NCBI GenBank assembly: GCA_964481825.1
Contig: CAYZUE010000047.1
Span: forward strand, 1-9,733
From: CAYZUE01 sp964481825
GTDB taxonomy: Archaea > Hydrothermarchaeota > Hydrothermarchaeia > Hydrothermarchaeales > JALUUU01
Length of the DNA: 9,733 nt
Reading direction: 5' to 3'
Both the position numbers and the translations under genes were made by a program. The notes under the pieces were generated by a model. It searched no databases, was not told the DNA's origin, and saw nothing but the letters and a program-made list of their open reading frames with translations. Within the stretch, counting starts at the first letter, position 1; each line of letters begins with the position of its first letter. Of the stretch, positions 1-6,911 are shown one piece after another.

Positions 1-1
1 A

Positions 2-1450
2 CCAATCCTTCTTTGTGGGGTTCCAAGATTTCTGAATTATAATGCTCTTCATAGCTATTTGGCATATCGTTTTGTGCTTGGAGAATCTACGATACTAAGA
101 GGAATAAACAGATTATCTCCTGGTCACACACTTCTCTGGAAAGATGGAAAAATAAGTATTAATAAATTTTGGGACCTAGAGATGGTTCCGGGAAATAATG
201 ATTTAGATTATTATCAGAAAAATTTTTTGCGTCTTTTTAAAGATAGTGTGAGAATTAGGCTTATGAGTGAGGTGCCTCTAGGTGCGTATCTCTCAGGTGG
301 CATAGATTCCAGTTCTATTGTTGCGGTAATGTCAAATCTCTTGGATGATCCAGTTAAGACCTTTTCTGTAGGCTTTGGTGACTTAGACTTCGATGAAGTT
401 GAATATGCGCAGGTTGTATCTGAACATTTTAACACTGATCACCATGAATTTATAGTTGAACCCAAGTCAATAGAACTCTTTCCTAATGTAGTATGGCACT
501 ACGAAGAGCCTATTGCAGATCCAGCCCTTTTTCCAACATATCTCCTTTCAGAAAAGGCTAAAAAATACGTGACAGTTGTTCTGACAGGAGAAGGGGGAGA
601 TGAACTTTTTGCAGGGTATGAACAGTATAAGATAATGACGTTAGCTGATAGATATGGATCTTTTTTTCCTAGGTTTTCTAAGACGCAGCTCCTGCCATGG
701 ATTGTTAATAAAACTCCACCTATCATTTTGGATAAATTATTTAGATATAGTTCTTCTCTCGGTGAAGAAGGAATTAAGAGGTTTACGCAGTTTATGGCAA
801 ATCAAGGAGATAAAGGTAAGGAATATCTAACCCTTATTTCAATTTTCAATGAAGATGAGGTTGAACAGCTTTATGACGAAAAAATAAAGACCAATATTTC
901 AAAGGTTCTGAGCAGGGATCTCAATAATAACTACTTTAAGGGATATAAAACAGGAGATCTTTTAAATCGACTTTTGTATCTGGAGAGTAAAACATCCCTA
1001 CCCGACCATTTACTCATGAAAGTAGATAAGATGACCATGGCGCATTCTATCGAGGCTAGGGTTCCTTTTTTAGATCATGTTCTCGCTGAATTCTCAGCTA
1101 CTCTCCCTCAGAAATTGAAACTTTATGGTATGAATGATAAATTTATACTCAGAAAAGCGATGTCTGAACTGCTTCCTCCTAGCGTTCTCAAGAGAAATAA
1201 ACAGAGATTTTTTGTCCCAATACATAAATGGCTTGGAAACGAATCTCGAGAATTAGCATTAGATATCCTTGATAATAATTCCATTAAACGAAGAGGTTAT
1301 TTCAACTATGGTCCTATACGCAGGATGTTTGAAAAATTCGATGGTTCTAAACTTTATTATAGTAGGCAACTTTGGAGTCTTCTATCCTTTGAAATCTGGT
1401 ATCGGACTTTTCTTGATAGGGAGGATATTTCTCACCCTATCCGGCTTTAG
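2..1450 (+). CDS. asnB: Asparagine synthase (glutamine-hydrolysing)-type amidotransferase, 5' partial
   Basis: Members of this family take ammonia from glutamine and use ATP to amidate a carboxylate, classically aspartate to asparagine; paralogues in polysaccharide loci amidate uronic acids. The frame stays open from base 2, so the gene enters from outside the window. The TTG at 59 is an internal Leu codon, not a start. Of the 482 visible residues, the first part is the end of the class II glutaminase domain (YLAYRF, then TI, GI, SPGH). The synthetase domain follows, with the ATP-pyrophosphatase P-loop SGGIDSSS from base 293, the motif GEGGDELFAGY near bases 587-619, and KVDKMTMAHSIEARVPFLDH near 1019-1078. 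The nucleophilic Cys2 and roughly the first 150 residues are off-window. The C-terminus (LLSFEIWYRTFLD) is normal. The last 14 bases overlap the end of the convergent GT39 gene. Family assignment is secure; the true substrate is not. Confidence 0.93.
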   Translation, partial: PILLCGVPRFLNYNALHSYLAYRFVLGESTILRGINRLSPGHTLLWKDGKISINKFWDLEMVPGNNDLDYYQKNFLRLFKDSVRIRLMSEVPLGAYLSGGIDSSSIVAVMSNLLDDPVKTFSVGFGDLDFDEVEYAQVVSEHFNTDHHEFIVEPKSIELFPNVVWHYEEPIADPALFPTYLLSEKAKKYVTVVLTGEGGDELFAGYEQYKIMTLADRYGSFFPRFSKTQLLPWIVNKTPPIILDKLFRYSSSLGEEGIKRFTQFMANQGDKGKEYLTLISIFNEDEVEQLYDEKIKTNISKVLSRDLNNNYFKGYKTGDLLNRLLYLESKTSLPDHLLMKVDKMTMAHSIEARVPFLDHVLAEFSATLPQKLKLYGMNDKFILRKAMSELLPPSVLKRNKQRFFVPIHKWLGNESRELALDILDNNSIKRRGYFNYGPIRRMFEKFDGSKLYYSRQLWSLLSFEIWYRTFLDREDISHPIRL

Positions 1451-3071
1451 TTATGTTATATATGAAGATAGAGTAACCAATCTTCTCTATAGGTTCATAT
1501 TCCTTTATCCATTCATAACACCCAGGTGGGTCACCCTTGGCATAGATTAATTTATCAACTCCAATAGCAATTATCCCCGTACTTGGCTCACATTGCAATT
1601 TTTGATATTCTATCCCACGATATTGAGCTTCAAATGGAATCCAATATCCTGCCTTTGCTAGTTTTATCTCTTGGATTTCATTTTCGTCAATATACTTTTT
1701 TAGTCCTTTCATGTTCTGTCCAATATCTTCAAATCCATAGAAATACTTGTAACCGTTGTTTGGACCTCCCGCTAATTCGTTGAAATACATATGATGGTTA
1801 GGTGTTATGGCTAACGAGCTACCTGAGTATATTATTCCTAAAATAATTAAGATTGACATTATCCTTTCCCCTTTTAAATTTACAATTTTGCTTAAAAATA
1901 CAAAGATGAAAGGGTAAGCCGGTAAAACATGGCGCATCCCTGCATTCAGATGATTAAAGCTAAAGAATATAAACCAAATTAATATAGGTACCAATAAGAT
2001 AACCTCGTTTGTTTTGTTCGAAGATATCTTTTTAAAATAAATCAATGAGATTATTAGAAATAATATTAGAGAAACAGGCTCTTTTAACAAAAATCCAACG
2101 ATGTAATAATGTCGGAATCCTCCAAAATTTCTATGTTCTCCTAAAAGATAGGCATAATCCCCTCGTAATGCATCTGGGCCTGTTTGAATAAAAATCCCTT
2201 TGAGGTAATTAGTTAGAGGAAGAGGTACTCTATCTATCACAAAAGCTCCAAAATTTCTAATTTCGTTATCAGGTAGGAGATTTAAGAGACCTTGATATCT
2301 TACGGGATTTAATATCACCTCTGATAATGGCTGAAATTGGAACCAATATCCAGCGTTCATAGTAAGAAATGCAATCCCTGTAATACCTAGGATGGAATAT
2401 AGAAATTTTCTACTTCTATTGATGGTGAGGTAATATATCAAATAAATTGGAATTAAAAATATGCCACTCACCTTGGAAATCATGGCACATCCAGTTAAAA
2501 TTCCTGTTTTAACCAAAGAAGATAAATCTTGTTTACTTAGGAAATTCCAAAAAAAATATGTTGATATAAACACAAAGAATGATACTCCTAGATCTGTAAT
2601 TGCAATTCCTGACTGCGAAATTATTGTTGGATTGAAAGAATATAACAATAGGGCAAAAATACCAGCATTAATACCATATAATTTTCTTGCCCAAATGTAT
2701 ACAAAATATCCAAGAATTAAAGAAAGTATTAAAACCGGTATTCTACTAAAAAAAACGATTTGATCCAGATTATTGTTATATCTATACAAAAAATCAATCC
2801 CAAAATGTTCAATGTTTAGTTTTTTAAAGCTTTCTTCCTCAGTTGGAAGTGTAGGGTTTAGTAAGAGGAGCGGAGCTGTTTCTATTAAGGCAGTAAGAGG
2901 TGGGTGAGTAGGGTTCATCCCAAATTCTCCTGTTTTCCAATAAGTGTATCCTGCAGGTATCCACATGGTCTCATCTGCTGTAATTGAAGAGACATTCATA
3001 AAAAAAAGAACTTGAAGTGACAAGATTCCTAATAGAATACCTACAATGTAATTAGCATTCCTATTTTTCAC
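1437..3071 (-). CDS. GT39/PMT-like polytopic membrane glycosyltransferase (GT-C fold)
   Basis: This 544-residue integral membrane protein is built like ArnT/PMT-type enzymes, which transfer a sugar from a polyprenyl-phosphate donor on the extracytoplasmic side. A TM helix at about 8-28 leads into a first outer loop with the acidic pair D33-E34 and then HPPL (56-59), the usual GT39 catalytic-loop layout. A second acidic site is D160 (ITDLG). Further hydrophobic helices run to about residue 425, including the family-like segment AGMRHVLPAYP (377-387). After YFNELAGGP (429-437) there is a soluble C-terminal domain of about 110 residues. There the DSNxDWGQDL-like stretch common in relatives is reduced to FEDIGQNM (447-454). 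The start is GTG at 3071. An in-frame TGA lies two codons upstream, so no earlier start exists; a weak GGGATGA precedes the GTG. The start lies 11 bp inside the preceding radical SAM gene, which suggests translational coupling. Acceptor and sugar are unknown. Confidence 0.85.
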   Translation of the reverse strand: MKNRNANYIVGILLGILSLQVLFFMNVSSITADETMWIPAGYTYWKTGEFGMNPTHPPLTALIETAPLLLLNPTLPTEEESFKKLNIEHFGIDFLYRYNNNLDQIVFFSRIPVLILSLILGYFVYIWARKLYGINAGIFALLLYSFNPTIISQSGIAITDLGVSFFVFISTYFFWNFLSKQDLSSLVKTGILTGCAMISKVSGIFLIPIYLIYYLTINRSRKFLYSILGITGIAFLTMNAGYWFQFQPLSEVILNPVRYQGLLNLLPDNEIRNFGAFVIDRVPLPLTNYLKGIFIQTGPDALRGDYAYLLGEHRNFGGFRHYYIVGFLLKEPVSLILFLIISLIYFKKISSNKTNEVILLVPILIWFIFFSFNHLNAGMRHVLPAYPFIFVFLSKIVNLKGERIMSILIILGIIYSGSSLAITPNHHMYFNELAGGPNNGYKYFYGFEDIGQNMKGLKKYIDENEIQEIKLAKAGYWIPFEAQYRGIEYQKLQCEPSTGIIAIGVDKLIYAKGDPPGCYEWIKEYEPIEKIGYSIFIYNITKAG

Positions 3072-4149
3072 TTTTCATCCCTAAAATCCTACTTAAATAA
3101 CTATTTACTGGTCCTGTACAATAATACCAACATTTACAAGTGAATTTTTGTTCTCTGATTATTTTCCTGTGAGTTTCAGCATTTTTCCCTTTCCAAATAT
3201 TTTTGAAACTTTTCTTTCTTAAATTACCAGTATTGTGAACATACTCAGTGCATGAGTAAACATTTCCATAAGGATCTATTTGTCCAAATACATAACCTGC
3301 AAAGCATCGATATCGCTTGTATAGGGATTGAGGTGTGAAAAAAAAAGTTGGAAACTCTTTGTAGTAAAGATTAGAGAATCTCTTATCATTCATTATAAAT
3401 TTGTCAAAATATTCTCTAAATGATTTGTAATCTTTTTTTTCAAATCTAAGGTTCTGTGTTGAAATGTACTTTTCAGTGGTAGTTGTTTGATGAATTGGCT
3501 GGAATATAATTCCATCTACTTTGTTAGTCCAATAATTCAAGTAGGCTTTTAAATCCTTATAATTCTCCTTTGTAAAATCCATCCGTACCGTTATCTTGGG
3601 TTTATTATTAGTCCGAATTTTTTTTATTTCTTCAATACCCTCCAAAAGATAATTGAAAGAGCCCTTAAAATTTCTTATATTATCGTGAATTTCTGCTTTG
3701 AAGCTTTCGGCTGTAACCGTTATTGAATCAACCTCTCTCGCAACTAACATTTTTGCATGTTTCTTAAGAAGGCTACCATTAGTGTTGATTCCAACATTCA
3801 TCCCTTGCTTTTTTGCCTCTTTAATAAGTTCAGGTAGATCTAGTCTTACAAGTGGTTCGCCCCCAGTAAAAATCAGAAGCCATACCCCCATTTCTCCTAG
3901 TTGCTTTATAACTTGTAAAGCTTCTTTTGTATTCAGCTCTCTTTTAGGTTCAGCCATCTGCCAACAATTACAATATTCACATCGAGAGTTGCATGAATAT
4001 GTAACCTCCCAATCAACATAAAGGGGCCCTCTCCAAGGTTTTTTTGGTAGTATGTATGTTAAGATATTATCTCCTAAAGTTGTAGCTCCCTTTAGAAGGC
4101 CACTGCCATATTGATTTTTAAAATTCAAAAGGTCTGGAAGTAAATTCAT
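3061..4149 (-). CDS. Radical SAM protein with SPASM/twitch-like cysteine-rich C-terminus
   Basis: Radical SAM enzymes use a [4Fe-4S] cluster to cleave S-adenosylmethionine and start radical chemistry. In this 362-residue protein the cluster motif CX3CX2C is C53, C57 and C60 (CNSRCEYC), followed by an extra C62. The SAM-binding GGEP motif is at 96-99 and INTNGS at 121-126. The position usually held by S(L/V)DG reads TAES (146-149), followed by HDNIR. The C-terminal region has C282, C300 (DPYGNVYSC), then GNLRKKSFKNIWKG and C338, C340 and C344, resembling a SPASM or twitch domain with auxiliary Fe-S ligands. SPASM proteins mature peptides or modify other substrates; no precursor peptide gene is visible here. 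The surrounding glycosyltransferases instead suggest a sugar or lipid substrate (inference). ATG start at 4149, 30 bp after the GT2 stop, without a clear Shine-Dalgarno site. Family assignment is firm, the reaction unknown. Confidence 0.88.
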   Translation of the reverse strand: MNLLPDLLNFKNQYGSGLLKGATTLGDNILTYILPKKPWRGPLYVDWEVTYSCNSRCEYCNCWQMAEPKRELNTKEALQVIKQLGEMGVWLLIFTGGEPLVRLDLPELIKEAKKQGMNVGINTNGSLLKKHAKMLVAREVDSITVTAESFKAEIHDNIRNFKGSFNYLLEGIEEIKKIRTNNKPKITVRMDFTKENYKDLKAYLNYWTNKVDGIIFQPIHQTTTTEKYISTQNLRFEKKDYKSFREYFDKFIMNDKRFSNLYYKEFPTFFFTPQSLYKRYRCFAGYVFGQIDPYGNVYSCTEYVHNTGNLRKKSFKNIWKGKNAETHRKIIREQKFTCKCWYYCTGPVNSYLSRILGMKSEK

Positions 4150-4179
4150 TTTTTGTCCCGATTAGGTTTTTTCAAAATT

Positions 4180-5121
4180 TCATCGTAGAATAACTTCTAT
4201 CTCGTATGGAACTTCCTTTATCTTCTCATAATATGTCCTTATTTGGATTTCGCATAAAAACCCGAATAGGATGAAAAGGGTACCTGTAATTAGAAGGAGA
4301 ACAGAAAGTAGGAGTAAAGGACCAATCCATAATCCTCCTATAAGCACTGCCTTCACCATCTGCTCTAGGAAGATGAGTAATGCTGAAAATATTTGTAGGA
4401 GACCGAGACTTCCAAATACATGTAGAGGTCTAGTTGAATAATCAGACCAGAATTTTACATATAATAAGTCGAGGAATCCTTTGGCCATCCTTGAAGAACT
4501 ATATTTTGTTGTGCCAAACTTTCGTTCGCGATGAACAACTTTTGTTTCTCCTACTCTATATCCTCGGGCTCTAACAAATGAGGCAATATATCGATGCATC
4601 TCCCCATATAATTGAAGATTTTCCAATGTTTCTTTCCTGTAAACTCTAAGGGTACATCCAGAATCGTGAAGTCCATCTCCTAAAAGCTTTTCTCTCATCC
4701 AGTTAGAAATTTTAGAAGGAATCTTTTTGGACATTGAATCCTTTCTATTATGGCGCCATCCGGATACTAAATCGTAACCTTCATCTAATTTCTTAAGAAG
4801 TTTAGGAATATCTGCAGGATCATTTTGGAGATCTCCATCTATACTTATAATTATGGGGGCGGTGGCCTTATTAAATCCGGCTTTAAGAGCGGCTGTTTGT
4901 CCAAAATTTCTTCTAAATTTAATTACTGACACATTTTTATCTTTTTTGGACAACGATTTTAAAAATTCAAAGGTGTCATCAGTTCCCCCGTCGTCAACAA
5001 AAATTATTTCAAATGTTTTTCCAATATCATCCAATATTCTGTTTAATTCTTTATATAGAATAGGGATGTTCTCACGTTCATTAAATAAAGGAATAACAAT
5101 AGAAAGTTCAGTTTCATCCAT
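4180..5121 (-). CDS. GT2 polyprenyl-phosphate glycosyltransferase (DPM1/ArnC/GtrB type)
   Basis: Enzymes of this type move a sugar from a nucleotide donor to dolichyl or undecaprenyl phosphate on the cytoplasmic face, making the lipid-linked donor used by GT-C enzymes. From the ATG at 5121 the protein is 313 residues. The GT-A domain begins at once: ELSIVIPLFNE (5-15), FVDDGGTDDT (41-50) with nucleotide-binding acidic residues D43/D44, and FGQTAALKAGF (73-83). The metal-binding motif is DGDLQNDP (95-102), and HDSGCTLRVYR (152-162) and KFGTTKYS (201-208) follow. Two C-terminal TM helices lie near 235-257 and 266-289, as in GtrB/ArnC relatives. A TTG at 5139 would add six residues but sits only seven bases downstream of the predicted TATA box, so ATG is preferred. 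It is first in the operon and a plausible donor supplier for the GT39 protein encoded downstream. Sugar specificity cannot be read from the sequence. Confidence 0.9.
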   Translation of the reverse strand: MDETELSIVIPLFNERENIPILYKELNRILDDIGKTFEIIFVDDGGTDDTFEFLKSLSKKDKNVSVIKFRRNFGQTAALKAGFNKATAPIIISIDGDLQNDPADIPKLLKKLDEGYDLVSGWRHNRKDSMSKKIPSKISNWMREKLLGDGLHDSGCTLRVYRKETLENLQLYGEMHRYIASFVRARGYRVGETKVVHRERKFGTTKYSSSRMAKGFLDLLYVKFWSDYSTRPLHVFGSLGLLQIFSALLIFLEQMVKAVLIGGLWIGPLLLLSVLLLITGTLFILFGFLCEIQIRTYYEKIKEVPYEIEVILR

Positions 5122-5145
5122 TGTTATCCAATAGAACAACGATTA

Positions 5146-5158
5146 TTAATAAATTTAT
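5146..5158 (-). promoter_or_regulatory. Putative archaeal BRE/TATA promoter for the GT2-rSAM-GT39 operon
   Basis: Read on the minus strand, ATAAA (5158-5154, fits RNWAA) is directly followed by TTTATTAA (5153-5146). The box centre is about 28 bases upstream of the ATG at 5121, so initiation about 25 bases downstream would give a transcript starting at or just before the ATG. Such motifs arise easily in AT-rich DNA, so the support is its position, matched by a similar box on the other strand. Confidence 0.45.
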
Positions 5159-5221
5159 TTAGCATTATTTATTAAGTTACATCTATTTAATCTGTTAATC
5201 CTTTCAATTTCTTTTTTAAGA

Positions 5222-5240
5222 TACCCAATGAAAATGGGTA
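5222..5240. repeat. Inverted repeat, possible operator
   Basis: TACCCA (5222-5227) and TGGGTA (5235-5240) form a perfect 6-bp inverted repeat around a 7-base spacer. The right arm overlaps the proposed BRE of the plus-strand promoter, where a bound regulator would block TFB. A 6-bp match could occur by chance in a region this size; the location is the main reason to note it. Confidence 0.35.
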
Positions 5241-5250
5241 AATTTAATAA
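5238..5250 (+). promoter_or_regulatory. Putative archaeal BRE/TATA promoter for the GT-C / B12-rSAM operon
   Basis: GTAAA (5238-5242, fits RNWAA) directly precedes TTTAATAA (5243-5250). The box is centred about 27 bases upstream of the ATG at 5274, consistent with a leaderless mRNA. There is no Shine-Dalgarno sequence before that ATG, only T7 followed by ATAAT. The rest of 5122-5273 is AT-rich with no ORF or RNA gene that I can support. Confidence 0.5.
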
Positions 5251-5273
5251 CATCTTAAGCATTTTTTTATAAT

Positions 5274-6911
5274 ATGAGTTTATCACGTAAAGAATATAAA
5301 TTCATTTTATTTTCATACTTCCTTATTTTTGGAATTATTAGTACACCCTATATTTGGGGATACATCTCTGAACCTGATGATTTCAAATTCACTGGGATGA
5401 CAATCGGGGTAAGTATAATTGCCACTTCAACTGATTGGATGAATCAAGCCAAAGAAGGCGCATGGTTATTTACTACCAATAGAACACATGAAGCGGTGCC
5501 AGCACTATTTCTGAACACTCTGTTTTTAATAATGGGTTTATTTGCAGGATTTACAGGGATAAGTAATATAGTTACATATTGGATATTTTATATTATCTCG
5601 GTTTTTGGGTTTTTCATAATTCTTTATTACTTCGTTGCATTTTTCTTCAAGGAACCAATAAAAAGAAAAACATCGTTTATCATTGCATTGACTTCAGCAG
5701 GTTTTGGTTTTATCTTTTGGATTACATTCAAATTCTTGAATTATACCCCATTTTTTTTCTCAGACCGTATTCCTTTAAGTAGCAGAATATTTCCTATAGA
5801 TTTATGGCTAACTGATGCCATTCCTTTTTTAACTATTTATTCTTCATACATCCAACAAATCGCAAGTATTTCTCTCATGCTTTTAATATTCATGTATTTT
5901 GTAAAATCATTGAAGTGTTATGAATTAAAATATATTTTATACTCTGGGATTCTTACTTTAATCCTGGGTACATTTCACCTTTACGATGTTGTTACCATCT
6001 ATGTAGTATTAACAGTTTTTGTAATCATAAAACTCATGAAAAAAATGAATCTTCAAATTTTGAAGATGTATTTTGGATATATATCTATTTCCATTTCCCC
6101 AATGATTTTCAATTTCTATGCGTTTATTCTCCATCCTACATTTAAAGAATTTACAACATTTAATCTTCAATTATCACCAAACCCATTTTCCTTTGTCATT
6201 GGGTTAGGTATTCCCCTTATCCTGGGCATTTACTATATCTCACGTGTACATCTTGACGATAAAAAAATCTTTCTTGTTGTATGGACAATTGTTAGCCTTT
6301 CCATGGCGTATTTCCCATTAACAGTTCAAAGAAAATTTCAGTTAGGTCTTGGCATTCCTCTCGCTATTCTTGCTACATATGCCATATTTGAATTTGTTCT
6401 TCCAAAATTCAAAAAACATCAACAGAATATTATTCTTATATTCTTGATTTTTCTGATGATGCCAACTAATATCCTTTGGATTGTCAAAGAGTCATACAAA
6501 GTTAATACTCATGGATACCCAGGTGTAGATTATCCATATTATACACACAACCTGGATCTTGAAGCTATTGAGTGGCTTCGTGTAAATGCTGGTGAAAAAG
6601 ATATTATTTTCTCCGGTGGAATAACGGGGGGGCGAATAGCCGGAATGGTAAGTAAAAAGGTTTATTGGGGGGGGAATGATATGACTCTTAATTATCAAAT
6701 CAAAAATCAATATGTAGAGAATTTTTTTAATGATATGAGGCAGGTGGAAAGAAAAAATCTATTGTATGATAATAACATAAGTTTAGTTTATTATGGCGTT
6801 GAAGAAGAATTACTTGGAACATTTAACCCTGATGGTGTAAATTATTTGTTGGAAGTATTTGATAATAATCGGGTAAAAATTTATAGAGTAGATCAAAATA
6901 TCTTAAGTTGA
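5274..6911 (+). CDS. Large polytopic membrane protein, GT-C glycosyltransferase-like
   Basis: This 545-residue protein has a TM helix at about 8-30, an outer loop with FTG (39-41) and D54 in STDWMNQAKEGAWLF, and then many hydrophobic helices to about residue 403. The intramembrane motif GTFHLYDVV (232-240) and QRKFQLGLGIPLAI (352-365) resemble features of uncharacterised GT-C-like proteins in polysaccharide loci. A soluble C-terminal domain of about 140 residues follows (EWLRVNAG at 433-440, TGGRIAG at 451-457, VYYGVEEE at 505-512). By analogy it faces outwards and the protein transfers lipid-linked sugars; D54 is the best catalytic candidate. I recognise the overall architecture but not a named family, so function is inferred. 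ATG start without an RBS. The stop overlaps the next gene's ATG (TGATG). G7 and G8 tracts at 6626 and 6667 lie in the C-terminal domain, and a one-base slip at either causes early termination. Confidence 0.72.
   Translation: MSLSRKEYKFILFSYFLIFGIISTPYIWGYISEPDDFKFTGMTIGVSIIATSTDWMNQAKEGAWLFTTNRTHEAVPALFLNTLFLIMGLFAGFTGISNIVTYWIFYIISVFGFFIILYYFVAFFFKEPIKRKTSFIIALTSAGFGFIFWITFKFLNYTPFFFSDRIPLSSRIFPIDLWLTDAIPFLTIYSSYIQQIASISLMLLIFMYFVKSLKCYELKYILYSGILTLILGTFHLYDVVTIYVVLTVFVIIKLMKKMNLQILKMYFGYISISISPMIFNFYAFILHPTFKEFTTFNLQLSPNPFSFVIGLGIPLILGIYYISRVHLDDKKIFLVVWTIVSLSMAYFPLTVQRKFQLGLGIPLAILATYAIFEFVLPKFKKHQQNIILIFLIFLMMPTNILWIVKESYKVNTHGYPGVDYPYYTHNLDLEAIEWLRVNAGEKDIIFSGGITGGRIAGMVSKKVYWGGNDMTLNYQIKNQYVENFFNDMRQVERKNLLYDNNISLVYYGVEEELLGTFNPDGVNYLLEVFDNNRVKIYRVDQNILS
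6626..6632. repeat. G7 homopolymer in coding sequence
   Basis: Seven consecutive G encode part of T451-G452-G453 of the GT-C-like protein. Gain of one G reads on to a TAA within about ten codons; loss of one G gives TAG two codons later. Confidence 0.9.
6667..6674. repeat. G8 homopolymer in coding sequence
   Basis: Eight consecutive G encode W465-G466-G467 of the GT-C-like protein. One extra G creates TGA at 6677-6679, and one fewer creates TGA at 6682-6684. Either slip would remove about the last 78 residues. It is the longest G/C run I saw in the window. Confidence 0.9.

Noticed and set aside
59..61. TTG start for the left asnB gene
   Set aside because: The frame is open to the window edge and the upstream residues continue the conserved glutaminase domain; this is an internal Leu codon.
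3338..3346. A9 run in the radical SAM gene as another slippage tract
   Set aside because: A/T runs of 7-9 are frequent throughout this AT-rich window (for example near 2748, 3433 and 5751), so it is not distinctive.
3698..4021. Plus-strand ORF opposite the radical SAM gene, and similar antisense ORFs elsewhere
   Set aside because: They lie fully inside well-supported genes on the other strand, have no recognisable domain and have low-complexity translations.
5122..5139. TTG start at 5139 for the GT2 gene, adding six residues
   Set aside because: No ribosome binding site, and it lies only seven bases downstream of the predicted TATA box, so it would be upstream of the expected transcript start. 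MDETELSIVIP from 5121 fits the family N-terminus.
5268..5273. TATAAT directly before the ATG at 5274, as a bacterial -10 box
   Set aside because: It would start transcription inside the coding sequence, and no matching -35 is evident. The TTTAATAA box at 5243 is better placed for a leaderless transcript.
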